From contig VXRJ01000018.1 in assembly GCA_009838525.1 (NCBI GenBank), forward strand, positions 728,346 through 792,345: a stretch of 64,000 nt of DNA. The letters run 5' to 3'. This document shows positions 9,227-18,548 of the stretch, piece by piece. Numbering within the stretch: the first letter of the stretch is position 1; the number at the start of each line of letters is the position of its first letter. The position numbers and the translations under genes are program-made. This DNA is from Acidobacteriota bacterium (GTDB taxonomy: Bacteria; Acidobacteriota; Vicinamibacteria; Vicinamibacterales; UBA8438). Under the pieces are notes generated by a model. It saw nothing but the letters and a program-made list of their open reading frames with translations, was not told the origin of the DNA and searched no databases.

Positions 9227-10613
9227 GTCGATCGCGCTCGTCGCGGCTCTTTTCGCGACCGGCTGCGCGGAACTGAGTTCGCCCGCACCCATTCCCACCC
9301 TCTCAATTGGCGTCGTCGATGCCAACGTCTGGACTGGCGACCCGGAACGGCCGCTGGTCGAGGCGATCGGTGTGGCCGGTGATCGTGTCGCGGCGCTGGG
9401 ATCGAGTGACGCGATTCGGGCGCTGGCGACCGACGCAATCATCATTGACGCGGACGGCGCTACCGTCGTGCCCGGCTTCATAGACGCCCATGTCCACCTG
9501 CTCGACGCCGGTCACCGACTGCTGGCGGATTCCACGGGCGACGCGCTGCTGCTGGACGATGACTTCTGGCCAGTAGCGCCGGAGCCACCGCCCGCTTACA
9601 CGCCGGCCGAGGACGACGCGGCGCTGGACGCCGCCCTCGCCTATCTGGCAGAACGCGGAGTTACGTCGGTCCATCACATGGGAAGCTGGAGCGACCTGGA
9701 GGCACTCGGACGGGCGCGCGACTCGGGACGCCTTACCGTGCGGGTCTACGCCGCGGTGCCCCTGCCCACGTGGCGGCGGCTGCGCGACGCGATCGCCGAT
9801 GGCCGTTTTGGCGGCGACGACGGACGGGGAGACAACTGGCTCCGAGTCGGTGCGCTGAAGGGCGTAGTGGACGGTACCGTCGAGACCGGTACCGCCGCGC
9901 TTGATCGCCCCTATCCCGACTCGGCCGACGATCGCGGCTTGATGCTGTACGACGTCGATCGACTTAGCGCGCAGGTCGATGCGGCTGACGCGGCAGAGCT
10001 CCAGGTGGCCCTTCACGCGGTCGGCAGCCGCGCCAATCACCTGGCGCTCAACGCCTACGAGCGGGTGATAGCGGCAAACGGTCCGCGCGACCGCAGGTTT
10101 CGGATCGAGCATGCACAACATCTCCGGCCGGACGACATTGCCCGGTTCGCCGCGCTGGACGTGATCGCCAGCATGCAGCCGGCCGGGATAGGTGACACCG
10201 GTCCGCGATTGGAAGCGATGGTGGGCAGCGCCGCGCTCGCGGAACCGTTTCCCGTCCGGTCCCTTCTGGACACCGGCGCGGTCGTGGCGTTCGGGACGAA
10301 CTGGGGATTTGCACCGGCGGGCCCCATCCTCGGCCTGTACGGGGCGGTCACCCGGCGTCCGCTCGAAGCGTTCTATCGGAGCAGCTGGACCCCATCCGAG
10401 AGGATCACGATCGCCCGGGCTCTCAACGCCTACACCATTGCTGGCGCGTACGCCTCTTTCGAGGATCGAATCAAGGGGCGGCTGGCGATCGGGCAACTGG
10501 CCGACTTCGCGGTCCTCGACCTGGCGCTGCTCTCCGTGCCCTTGCCGGACGTCCGCCTGGCGTCGGTCGTCGTTACCGTTACCGGCGGCCGAATCGTCTA
10601 CGACGCGCGCTGA
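9198..10613 (+). CDS. Amidohydrolase family 3 (YtcJ-like), lipoprotein
   Basis: A 471-residue metal-dependent hydrolase of the amidohydrolase superfamily. The N-terminus has a short hydrophobic stretch and an ATGCAELSS lipobox-like site, so it is probably a lipoprotein. A small beta-sandwich segment (VDANVWTGDPERPL) precedes GFIDAHVHL, the metal-binding HxH. Later RIEHAQHL and VAFGTNWG supply further His/Asp positions, with Asn in the last motif where Asp is usual. KGRLAIGQLADFAVLD is the typical C-terminal closure. YtcJ-like proteins act on N-acyl or amide substrates; the substrate here is unknown. It overlaps the preceding gene by 29 bases and the convergent asd by 16. Confidence 0.8.
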   Translation: MRAALPSPTESIALVAALFATGCAELSSPAPIPTLSIGVVDANVWTGDPERPLVEAIGVAGDRVAALGSSDAIRALATDAIIIDADGATVVPGFIDAHVHLLDAGHRLLADSTGDALLLDDDFWPVAPEPPPAYTPAEDDAALDAALAYLAERGVTSVHHMGSWSDLEALGRARDSGRLTVRVYAAVPLPTWRRLRDAIADGRFGGDDGRGDNWLRVGALKGVVDGTVETGTAALDRPYPDSADDRGLMLYDVDRLSAQVDAADAAELQVALHAVGSRANHLALNAYERVIAANGPRDRRFRIEHAQHLRPDDIARFAALDVIASMQPAGIGDTGPRLEAMVGSAALAEPFPVRSLLDTGAVVAFGTNWGFAPAGPILGLYGAVTRRPLEAFYRSSWTPSERITIARALNAYTIAGAYASFEDRIKGRLAIGQLADFAVLDLALLSVPLPDVRLASVVVTVTGGRIVYDAR

Positions 10614-11662
10614 TTTAGCAGGCCATCGACCCGCATCATCTCGGCGTTCAGGATCGCCGCGCCGGCCGCGCCGCGAATGGTGTTGTGCCCGAGCGCAACG
10701 AACTTCCAGTCGAGGACGGGGCATCGCCGGAGGCGGCCGACCGTAACCGCCATGCCCTGCTCGCAGTCGACATCCAGCCGCGGCTGCGGGCGGTCCGGGT
10801 CGCCTGTGTAGTGAATCGGGCGCGCGGGCGCGGTCGGCAGCCCTTCCTCCTGTGGCCGGCCGCCGAACGAGCGGAACGCGTCGATCAGGTCCTGTTCCGA
10901 CGGCGAGTCCTCGAATTCGACCGAAACCAGCATCGTATGCCCATTCAGGACAGGCACCCGCGTCGTCGTCGCGCTCACGACCATCGGGTGCGGGTGGATC
11001 GCGCCACCGTTCAGCGTGCCGAGAATCTTCTGGGTTTCCGTTTCCATCTTGTCCTCCTCGCCCCGGATGTGCGGGAGGATGTTGCCCGTGATGTCGAGTG
11101 ACGCCACCCCCGGATAGCCGGCGCCGGACACTGCCTGCAACGTGGAAACGGTCACCCGGGAGGGATTGAATGGCCGGAGCGGCGCCAGGGCAAGCGTCAG
11201 GACGATGGTCGAGCAGTTCGGATTGGTGACAATACGCCCCGGCCATCCCCGTGCACGCCCCTGCACGTCTAGCAGCGCGAGATGGTCCGCGTTGATCTCC
11301 GGAATGAGCAGCGGCACGTCCGTTTCCATGCGGTAGTTCCGTGCGTTGCTCACCACCGTGTGCCCCGCCTCCGCGAACGCCCGCTCCACCTCACCCGCCA
11401 CGGACGAGTCGAGGCCCGAAAAGACGAGGCTCGGCGACGCGCCCCCGGGCTCGCAACGCTGCACGGTCATCCCGGCAACGAACTCCGGGCGAGGCGTCGG
11501 GAGACGCCACGCCGTGGCGTCCGCGTAGGGCTTGCCGGCGGAGCGCTCGCTTGCGCCAATCCAGGCCACCTCGAACCAGGGATGGTCCGCCAACCCTGCT
11601 ATGAACTCCTGCCCCACCGTCCCGGTGGCGCCCAGCACGCCAACCGGCACCCGCTCACTCAT
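10598..11662 (-). CDS. asd: Aspartate-semialdehyde dehydrogenase
   Basis: Reduces aspartyl phosphate to aspartate semialdehyde, the branch point to lysine, methionine and threonine. The 354-residue enzyme has the NADP-binding GATGTVGQ at residues 11-18 and the active-site Cys150 in TNPNCSTI. GEEDKMETETQKILG and a HPHPMVVSATTTRVPV segment mark it as the archaeal/fungal-like subclass of ASADH. It is the last gene of the thr operon and is coupled to lysC by an ATGA overlap. Its 3' end overlaps the convergent amidohydrolase gene. Confidence 0.96.
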   Translation of the reverse strand: MSERVPVGVLGATGTVGQEFIAGLADHPWFEVAWIGASERSAGKPYADATAWRLPTPRPEFVAGMTVQRCEPGGASPSLVFSGLDSSVAGEVERAFAEAGHTVVSNARNYRMETDVPLLIPEINADHLALLDVQGRARGWPGRIVTNPNCSTIVLTLALAPLRPFNPSRVTVSTLQAVSGAGYPGVASLDITGNILPHIRGEEDKMETETQKILGTLNGGAIHPHPMVVSATTTRVPVLNGHTMLVSVEFEDSPSEQDLIDAFRSFGGRPQEEGLPTAPARPIHYTGDPDRPQPRLDVDCEQGMAVTVGRLRRCPVLDWKFVALGHNTIRGAAGAAILNAEMMRVDGLLNQRAS

Positions 11663-12942
11663 CTCACCTCCTGCCGTTCCGCCGACGCTGCCGCATCCGC
11701 CGTCTCGCCCAGCGGGAAGAACTCGTCATGCACCGCCTGTACCGCCCGCTCCGCGTCGACGGCATTGATCACGCAGGCGATCTTCATCTCCGACGAGCTG
11801 ATGCAGTCGATGTTGATCCCCTCGCGCGCCAGCACGGCGAACATCCGGGCCGCGAGGCTGGGTGTCGAGGCCAGACGCGACCCGACGATCGAGATCTTGG
11901 CGACATCGGGGTCCACCTCGTCCGACTGCGCCAGGCCGCGCGCCTTCCAGCCATCGATCAGAGGGCGGGTCGCATCGACGTATTCGGTATCGAGAACGAA
12001 CGTAATTCGCCCGATTCCCGCCGCGCTCGCACTCTGAATAATCAACCGGACGTTGATCGACCGCGCGGCCAGGTCCTGAAACACCTCTGCCGCAAGGCCG
12101 GGCCGATCCGGCACATCAATCAATGTCACCTTGGCGATCTTCGTCTCCTTGTTGACGCCGACGACCGCCGCCTGTTCCATCACCATCTCTTCTGCTCCAC
12201 GGATCCACGTGCCTTCTCCGTTATGGAAGCTGGACCGCACATGGATCGGAATCCTGTAGGCCATGCAAACTTCCGCCGCGCGGGGATGCAGCACCTTGGC
12301 GCCGCTCGACGCCATTTCGATCGCTTCCTCGTAGGTCATCTCGACCCAGCGCGTCGCGTGCGGGACGACGCGCGGGTCTGCGGACATGACGCCATCGACG
12401 TCGGTGCAGATTTCGCATACGGTGGCGCCCACGGCCGCCGCCACCGCGGCGCCGGTGATGTCGCTGCCACCACGTCCAAGGGTGGTCACCTCCTGATCAC
12501 GCGTGATCCCCTGAAAGCCCGTGATGATCACCACGCGCCCGTGTTCGAACTCCGCGTTGATGCGTGCCGTGTCGATCGACTCGATCCGTGCGATGTTGTA
12601 CGCATCGTCGGTGCGGATGCCGCACTGCGACGCGGTCAGCGAGACCGCCGGTATCCCGCGATTCTGCAACGCCAGGCCGAGGAGCGATACGGACACCTGC
12701 TCACCCGTCGCCAGCAGGAGATCCATCTCTCGCCCGCGCGGTTCCGACGACACCTGATGCGCCAGACCAACCAACTCGTCCGTGGTCTTCCCCATCGCCG
12801 AAAGCACCACCGCCAGCCGCTGCGTCTCCTCCCGGGCGCGCGCTACGCGGTCGGCAATCCTGCAGATATGCTCTGCCGTGGCGACCGAAGTCCCGCCATA
12901 TTTCTGGACGACGACGGGGGCCGCGGCGCTGGCGCCGGTCAT
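11659..12942 (-). CDS. lysC: Aspartate kinase
   Basis: Phosphorylates aspartate, the first step of the lysine/threonine/methionine family. The 427-residue monofunctional kinase begins with KYGGTSV near residue 13 and has the GRGGSDITGAAVAAAVGA nucleotide/substrate region. It ends with two ACT domains (about 265-420), the usual sites of feedback control by lysine and/or threonine. SSSEMKIACVI is typical of the second ACT domain. The ATG at 12942 overlaps the stop of the preceding TIGR00300 gene (ATGA) and the gene overlaps asd in the same way, so it is translationally coupled inside the thr operon. Confidence 0.96.
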   Translation of the reverse strand: MTGASAAAPVVVQKYGGTSVATAEHICRIADRVARAREETQRLAVVLSAMGKTTDELVGLAHQVSSEPRGREMDLLLATGEQVSVSLLGLALQNRGIPAVSLTASQCGIRTDDAYNIARIESIDTARINAEFEHGRVVIITGFQGITRDQEVTTLGRGGSDITGAAVAAAVGATVCEICTDVDGVMSADPRVVPHATRWVEMTYEEAIEMASSGAKVLHPRAAEVCMAYRIPIHVRSSFHNGEGTWIRGAEEMVMEQAAVVGVNKETKIAKVTLIDVPDRPGLAAEVFQDLAARSINVRLIIQSASAAGIGRITFVLDTEYVDATRPLIDGWKARGLAQSDEVDPDVAKISIVGSRLASTPSLAARMFAVLAREGINIDCISSSEMKIACVINAVDAERAVQAVHDEFFPLGETADAAASAERQEVR

Positions 12943-14210
12943 CGCGCACCTCCCACCGCGGCGCTGGCCAGCTTCGCCGCCGCCAGCTGCGACGTCAACT
13001 GGTGCAGGAAGAGCCCGACGTCGGTGACGATGCCGGCCGTCTGGGACGACCCTCGATCCGCGAGCTTGGTTACAACCGCGGGATTGATGTCGACACAGAC
13101 GACGCGGACACTCGACGGGAGCATGTTGCCGACACCAATACTGTGGAGCATCGTGGAGAGCATCACCACAAGGCTGACGTCGCGCAGTGAAGCCGCGTAG
13201 CGATCCTGCGCCTCGATCAGGTCCATCACCGTGTCGGGCAGCGGTCCGTCATCCCGGATGCTTCCCGCCAGGACATACTCGACATTGTTGCGGATTGCCT
13301 CGTACATGATGCCGGAGCGAAGCACACCCCGCTCCACCGCTGGCCGCAGGCCGCCCGCGCGGCTCACGACGTTGATCGCCCGCATGTGATTCCGGTGACC
13401 TTCCTTGACCGCGATTCCCGCATTCAGGTCGATGCCGAGCGACGTGCCGAATAGTGCATGCTCGACGTCATGTACGGCCAGCGCGTTCCCGGCCAGAATG
13501 ACGTCGACGTAACCCTGGCGGATCAACTCGGCAAAGTACTCGGCGCCACCACTGTGAACCACCACCGGACCGGCAACGAACGCGATTCGTCCCCCCGCCG
13601 CCTTCGTCGTGCGCAACATCGACACGACGCGCGCCACGCTCACCTCCACGCGCCGCTCGGTCGAGACATCGCCCGTCATGAATGCGAAGCCGAGCCGGTC
13701 GCGCTCCCGGAACTCGGGCGACACGCGCACGCCGGCGACGCCGCAGACCACCTGGTCGCCGGCCCGGACGTCGCGGAGCTTGCGACACTCGGCATGGCCG
13801 TCCGCGACGATGATCACCGCGTCCATGCGCTGCCGCGCCACTTCAAGCCAGTCGCCGCCGTGATGGACGAAAGTCCGGTGGTTCGTAGTCGAATAGAAAT
13901 CGTCCGGCACGCAGCCGTCCGCTTCCGCCGGCTCGAGCTTCGCATCCCGTTTCGCCGCTGCATGACAACCGAGCGGCATGAGATTCGAGAGCAGCTCCGT
14001 CAGCACCGCCGGGCTCGGCGCCGTCACCCTCAGCTGGAGATGCGAAATTTCCTCGTTCGTTCGTCCCAGATCAAACCGGAGCACCTCGAACGATGCTCCG
14101 TGCTCGATCACCCGGTCGAAGACCTCCTGGAGGAGGTTCGAATCGACCAGATGGCCTTCCGCCTCGACAACTTCGCTTCTCTCGGAGCGCAGCGCTTCGG
14201 TCTCGGTCAT
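12939..14210 (-). CDS. TIGR00300 / LOR-SDH family protein (ornithine cyclodeaminase-like?)
   Basis: A 423-residue protein of the family named for the conserved LOR/SDH bifunctional-enzyme region. Relatives include the archaeal ornithine cyclodeaminase and the C-terminal domain of cyanobacterial ArgZ/AgrE. Visible landmarks are GHLVDSNLLQEVFDRV at the N-terminus, MPLGCHAA, FYSTTNHRTFVHHGGDW, and a Rossmann-like half with AFVAGPVVVHSGGAEYFAEL, ILAGNALAVHDVEHALFGTSLG and VCVDINPAVVTKLADRG. No guanidine-hydrolase domain is attached. It sits between thrC and lysC with one-base (TGATG) and ATGA couplings. Ornithine chemistry would be unexpected there, so a different amino-acid substrate is possible. 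I start at ATG 14210; GTG at 14213 would add one residue. Confidence 0.75.
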   Translation of the reverse strand: MTETEALRSERSEVVEAEGHLVDSNLLQEVFDRVIEHGASFEVLRFDLGRTNEEISHLQLRVTAPSPAVLTELLSNLMPLGCHAAAKRDAKLEPAEADGCVPDDFYSTTNHRTFVHHGGDWLEVARQRMDAVIIVADGHAECRKLRDVRAGDQVVCGVAGVRVSPEFRERDRLGFAFMTGDVSTERRVEVSVARVVSMLRTTKAAGGRIAFVAGPVVVHSGGAEYFAELIRQGYVDVILAGNALAVHDVEHALFGTSLGIDLNAGIAVKEGHRNHMRAINVVSRAGGLRPAVERGVLRSGIMYEAIRNNVEYVLAGSIRDDGPLPDTVMDLIEAQDRYAASLRDVSLVVMLSTMLHSIGVGNMLPSSVRVVCVDINPAVVTKLADRGSSQTAGIVTDVGLFLHQLTSQLAAAKLASAAVGGAR

Positions 14211-15487
14211 CACGCCCCTGCTGCTCCCGACGCACCGACCTTCGCTCCCCGCGCCGCGTCGCGCTCGGCGACGAACTGCTCGAACTCCCCCAGCGAGCGG
14301 CCGAGGGCGGTCGGTGCGTCGACCAGCGAGGACATCACGTCGGCGGTCTTGTAGCCATTGCCAGTAATACAGATGACCGTGCTCTCGTCGCGCGGGATTA
14401 CCCCCTGCTCGAACAGCTTGCGCGCCACCGCAAGGGTCGTCCCGCCCGCCGGCTCCGTGAAGATGCCCTCGGTTCGCGCCAGCAGCCCGATCGCATCGAG
14501 AATCTCATCGTCGGTGGCGGAGGCGCCACCACCGCCCGATTCCCGCACGCTACGCAGTACGTGATAGCCGTCGGCCGGCGCGCCGATCGCGATTGACTTG
14601 GCAATCGTGTCCGGCCGAACCGGCTCGGGATAGTCGAGCCCCGTCTCGAGCGCGTGGATCACTGGAGCGCAGCCCGTCGCCTGCGCCGCATGGATGCGGG
14701 GTGGCGATCCATCCATCAGACCAGCGTCCAGAAGGTCGTTAAAGCCACGGCCGATCCGCGGCAACAACGTACCGCCCGCCACCGGACAGACGAGGTGCTG
14801 CGGGAAGCGCCAGCCGAGCTGCTCGACGATCTCGAAACCCATCGTCTTCGCGCCCTCGGCGTAGTAGGCGCGCAGGTTGATGTTTGCGAACGCCCAGCCG
14901 TACTTGTCTCCCACCTGCGTACAAAGGCGATTGACGTCATCGTAGGTCCCGTCGATCGCCACCACGTGCGGCCCGCTCACCGCGGAGCCCAGGATCTTCC
15001 CCGGCTCGAGCGTCCGCGGGATAAAGACGTAACACTCGAGGCCAAGCCGCGCCGCGTGCGCGGCGACGCTGTTCGCGAGGTTGCCGGTCGAGGCACAGCC
15101 GAACACGCCGGCGCCCAGCTCGCACGCCCGCGTGGCCGCCACCGGAACGACACGGTCCTTGTACGACAGGGTCGGGTGATTGACCGAATCGTCCTTCACA
15201 TAGAGCTCGCGCACGCCCAGCTCCGCCGCCAGGCGGTCGGCGCGCACGAGCGGTGTGAATCCGGACGCAAGGCCGGTCCGAGGCTCGCCGTCGATTGGAA
15301 GAAACTCACGATACCGCCAGAGGCTGGGAGGCCGTGCGGCGATCGTCTCGCGCGAGACGTCCCGCCGGATCGCGTCACGATCGTACGTCGTCTCAAGGGG
15401 ACCGAGGCACTCCGGGCAAACGTAGAACGCCTCGGCCGGAAAAGACGCCTGGCACATTGAGCATTGCAGGCCGGTCAGGTAGCTCAT
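14210..15487 (-). CDS. thrC: Threonine synthase
   Basis: A PLP enzyme converting O-phosphohomoserine to threonine. The 425-residue protein starts MSYLTGLQCSMC and carries an N-terminal zinc-ribbon-like pair (C9, C12, C24, C27), common in this class. PLP binds Lys in LSYKDRVV, and GCASTGNLANS is the phosphate-contact loop. I chose ATG 15487 because it overlaps the hom stop by ATGA and begins at the conserved zinc ribbon; a longer in-frame start at 15592 adds an unrelated Arg-rich tail. No homoserine kinase (thrB) is in the operon, so ThrB must be encoded elsewhere or replaced. Confidence 0.95.
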   Translation of the reverse strand: MSYLTGLQCSMCQASFPAEAFYVCPECLGPLETTYDRDAIRRDVSRETIAARPPSLWRYREFLPIDGEPRTGLASGFTPLVRADRLAAELGVRELYVKDDSVNHPTLSYKDRVVPVAATRACELGAGVFGCASTGNLANSVAAHAARLGLECYVFIPRTLEPGKILGSAVSGPHVVAIDGTYDDVNRLCTQVGDKYGWAFANINLRAYYAEGAKTMGFEIVEQLGWRFPQHLVCPVAGGTLLPRIGRGFNDLLDAGLMDGSPPRIHAAQATGCAPVIHALETGLDYPEPVRPDTIAKSIAIGAPADGYHVLRSVRESGGGGASATDDEILDAIGLLARTEGIFTEPAGGTTLAVARKLFEQGVIPRDESTVICITGNGYKTADVMSSLVDAPTALGRSLGEFEQFVAERDAARGAKVGASGAAGA

Positions 15488-16767
15488 CGACGGTCTCCGG
15501 GAAGCAGGATTGGCATCCAGACGGGTGGGCGGGCGTGAAAATCGAACGCGGCGATTTCCGCCAGCGCCGCCTGCACGACATCCGTGCGGCACGGTTCGAG
15601 TGTGACGACGAATGGAAGCTCCGACTTCGAATAGCCCGGCACCTGCAACACCGAGTCGAAGTTCAATTCATGGCGGAGACACACTTCTGCGATCGCCGCG
15701 ATGATTCCGGGACGGTCGACGACGACGAACCGAAGGTACTGCGGCGCAACGAAGTCCGCTTCTATCTCTGCGCGCGGTGGCACGGGCGTCCGCAGGGGCG
15801 GCGCTTCGCTGCCGATCCGCGCGATCGCCTCAAGGTCGGAGACCACCGCCACGGCAGTCGGATTTCCACCCGCGCCGAAGCCGCGAAACGCCGTCTCGCC
15901 GCCGTGCGAGCCCTCGACCACGACGACGTTCTGGCTTCCTTCGGCGCGCGCCATTGGCGATCGAATCGGGACCAGCATCGGCTGAACCGATGCCGTTATG
16001 CGATCGTCGCCGCCCCCGTTCACCAGTTCGGCGTGCGATACCTGGCGAATGGTGCTGTCAAGGCGTCGCGCGTAGACGAAGTCGATCGGCTCGACCGGAC
16101 GGATCGATCGGAGGGGAATCGTGCTGGCGTCGAGGCGGCGTCCGAGGCCGACCGCCGCAAGTATCGCCAGCTTCGCGCCGGCATCGCCTCCGTCGATGTC
16201 CGCCGTCGGATCCGCCTCGGCGAAACCCTTCTCCTGCGCCTCCGCGAGCACTGCGTCGAACGACAGCTCCGGCTCCCTTTCCATGCGCGTCAGAATGTAG
16301 TTGCAGGTGCCGTTCAGCACCCCCGCGACACGGCAAAGACGGTCACCTGCCAACCCTTCCCGCACCGCGCGGATGATCGGCACGCCGCCAGCTACCGCCG
16401 CCTCGAACAGCAGATGCCGCCGGTGTTCCGCCGCCACATCAAGCAACTGGGCGCCGCTCTCGGCGATCACCTGCTTGTTTGCAGTGACGACGGACTTCCC
16501 CGCCTCAAGGGCCTGCCGGATCCAGTCGGCAGCCGGATGGGTACCGCCAATCAGCTCGACCACGATGTCGGCGTCGGAATCGAGAACGTCGGCAAAATCG
16601 GAAGTCCACACCAGATCGTCCGGTGTCCAAACCGCCGACGTCCGCTTCCGATTGACGTCGCGGTTGCAGACATGGGTAAGCCTGAGCGGCCGACCGTCCC
16701 CCGTGCCGAGGATCCTGGCGACCGACTGCCCGACCGTACCGAAACCGACGATCGCAACCTTCAGCAC
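15484..16767 (-). CDS. hom: Homoserine dehydrogenase
   Basis: Reduces aspartate semialdehyde to homoserine, the committed step to threonine and methionine. The 427-residue protein has the NAD(P)-binding motif VAIVGFGTVGQSV at its N-terminus, the VVTANKQVIAE catalytic-core signature, GVLNGTCNYIL, and a C-terminal ACT domain (about 345-420) for threonine feedback. I start it at GTG 16767, which gives VLKVAIVGFGTVG as in the family. An in-frame ATG at 16794 lies inside the stem of the attenuator hairpin and would add MAIFFGNDA, so I reject it. It is the first structural gene of the thr operon and is coupled to thrC by ATGA. Confidence 0.95.
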   Translation of the reverse strand: MLKVAIVGFGTVGQSVARILGTGDGRPLRLTHVCNRDVNRKRTSAVWTPDDLVWTSDFADVLDSDADIVVELIGGTHPAADWIRQALEAGKSVVTANKQVIAESGAQLLDVAAEHRRHLLFEAAVAGGVPIIRAVREGLAGDRLCRVAGVLNGTCNYILTRMEREPELSFDAVLAEAQEKGFAEADPTADIDGGDAGAKLAILAAVGLGRRLDASTIPLRSIRPVEPIDFVYARRLDSTIRQVSHAELVNGGGDDRITASVQPMLVPIRSPMARAEGSQNVVVVEGSHGGETAFRGFGAGGNPTAVAVVSDLEAIARIGSEAPPLRTPVPPRAEIEADFVAPQYLRFVVVDRPGIIAAIAEVCLRHELNFDSVLQVPGYSKSELPFVVTLEPCRTDVVQAALAEIAAFDFHARPPVWMPILLPGDRR

Positions 16768-16779
16768 AGCGTCATTACC

Positions 16780-16820
16780 AAAAAAAATAGCCATCAGCCG
16801 ACTGGCGGATGATGGCCATT
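16780..16820 (-). terminator. intrinsic terminator (attenuator) before hom
   Basis: On the minus strand AATGGCCATCA (16820-16810) pairs with TGATGGCTATT (16796-16786), 11 bp with one G.U. An inner GCC/GGC stem (16806-16804 with 16799-16797) closes the AGTC loop. The right arm runs into eight consecutive Us (16787-16780). It lies after a Thr-rich leader and 13 bases before the hom start, the position expected of an attenuator. Confidence 0.82.
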
Positions 16821-16853
16821 GGAGCGTCGAGTTGTGCCGCTGGCGTCATCCGC
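16805..16853 (-). promoter_or_regulatory. candidate antiterminator pairing
   Basis: GCGGATGA (16853-16846), which contains the leader stop codon TGA, is perfectly complementary to TCATCCGC (16812-16805), part of the left arm and loop side of the terminator. Pairing would block the terminator. A ribosome reaching the stop codon would cover GCGGATGA and let the terminator form; a ribosome stalled at upstream Thr codons would leave it free. This is a hand-made structure proposal. Confidence 0.5.
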
Positions 16854-16917
16854 TACCCGTGCGCCCCGTCATCGGGGTGCCCGGAGTAGCCGTGGTCTTC
16901 ATGTGGCCAGCCGTCAT
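16846..16917 (-). CDS. thr operon leader peptide (attenuation control)
   Basis: A 23-codon ORF starting at ATG 16917 and ending TGA at 16848-16846. Seven of 23 residues are Thr (positions 2, 8, 9, 11, 14, 17 and 20), encoded by ACG, ACC and ACT, with no Ile codon. It begins MTAGHMKTTATPG. AAGG lies just upstream of the ATG, a weak and close ribosome site. It sits between a good promoter and the intrinsic terminator upstream of hom. A CCCCG-ATGA-CGGGG hairpin (16877-16864) inside it could act as a pause structure. Function would lie in translation-coupled sensing of charged threonyl-tRNA. The peptide itself probably has no other role. Confidence 0.72.
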   Translation of the reverse strand: MTAGHMKTTATPGTPMTGRTGSG

Positions 16918-16971
16918 GACCTTATGGCGATGCACCTTCTGCGGCTCCAACCCTCGGCAAGTCAACCGTGC

Positions 16972-17001
16972 TTTATACTCCGGCCGCCGGCCGCGCGTCA
17001 A
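16972..17001 (-). promoter_or_regulatory. promoter of the thr operon
   Basis: Minus-strand TTGACG (16996-17001), an 18-nt spacer and TATAAA (16972-16977) make one of the best sigma-70-like promoters in the window. Transcription would start near 16965, about 48 bases before the leader ATG. It lies in the divergent gap shared with the SSS symporter gene at 17046. Confidence 0.68.
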
Positions 17002-17045
17002 ACCGACGCCGGCCGCGCGATCCGCCCGGTGGCCGGGACTGCCAG

Positions 17046-18544
<1,499 letters not shown>

Positions 18545-18548
<4 letters not shown>

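Noticed and set aside
9303-11246. 647-codon open frame spanning the ends of the amidohydrolase and asd genes
   Set aside because: It is out of frame with both well-supported genes and has a shadow-like composition.
11728-13200. 490-codon open frame opposite lysC and the TIGR00300 gene
   Set aside because: Antisense to two coupled operon genes; no homology features.
16768-16794. ATG at 16794 as the hom start
   Set aside because: It lies in the right arm of the terminator hairpin, adds nine residues not typical of the family, and has no ribosome site. GTG 16767 fits the family start.
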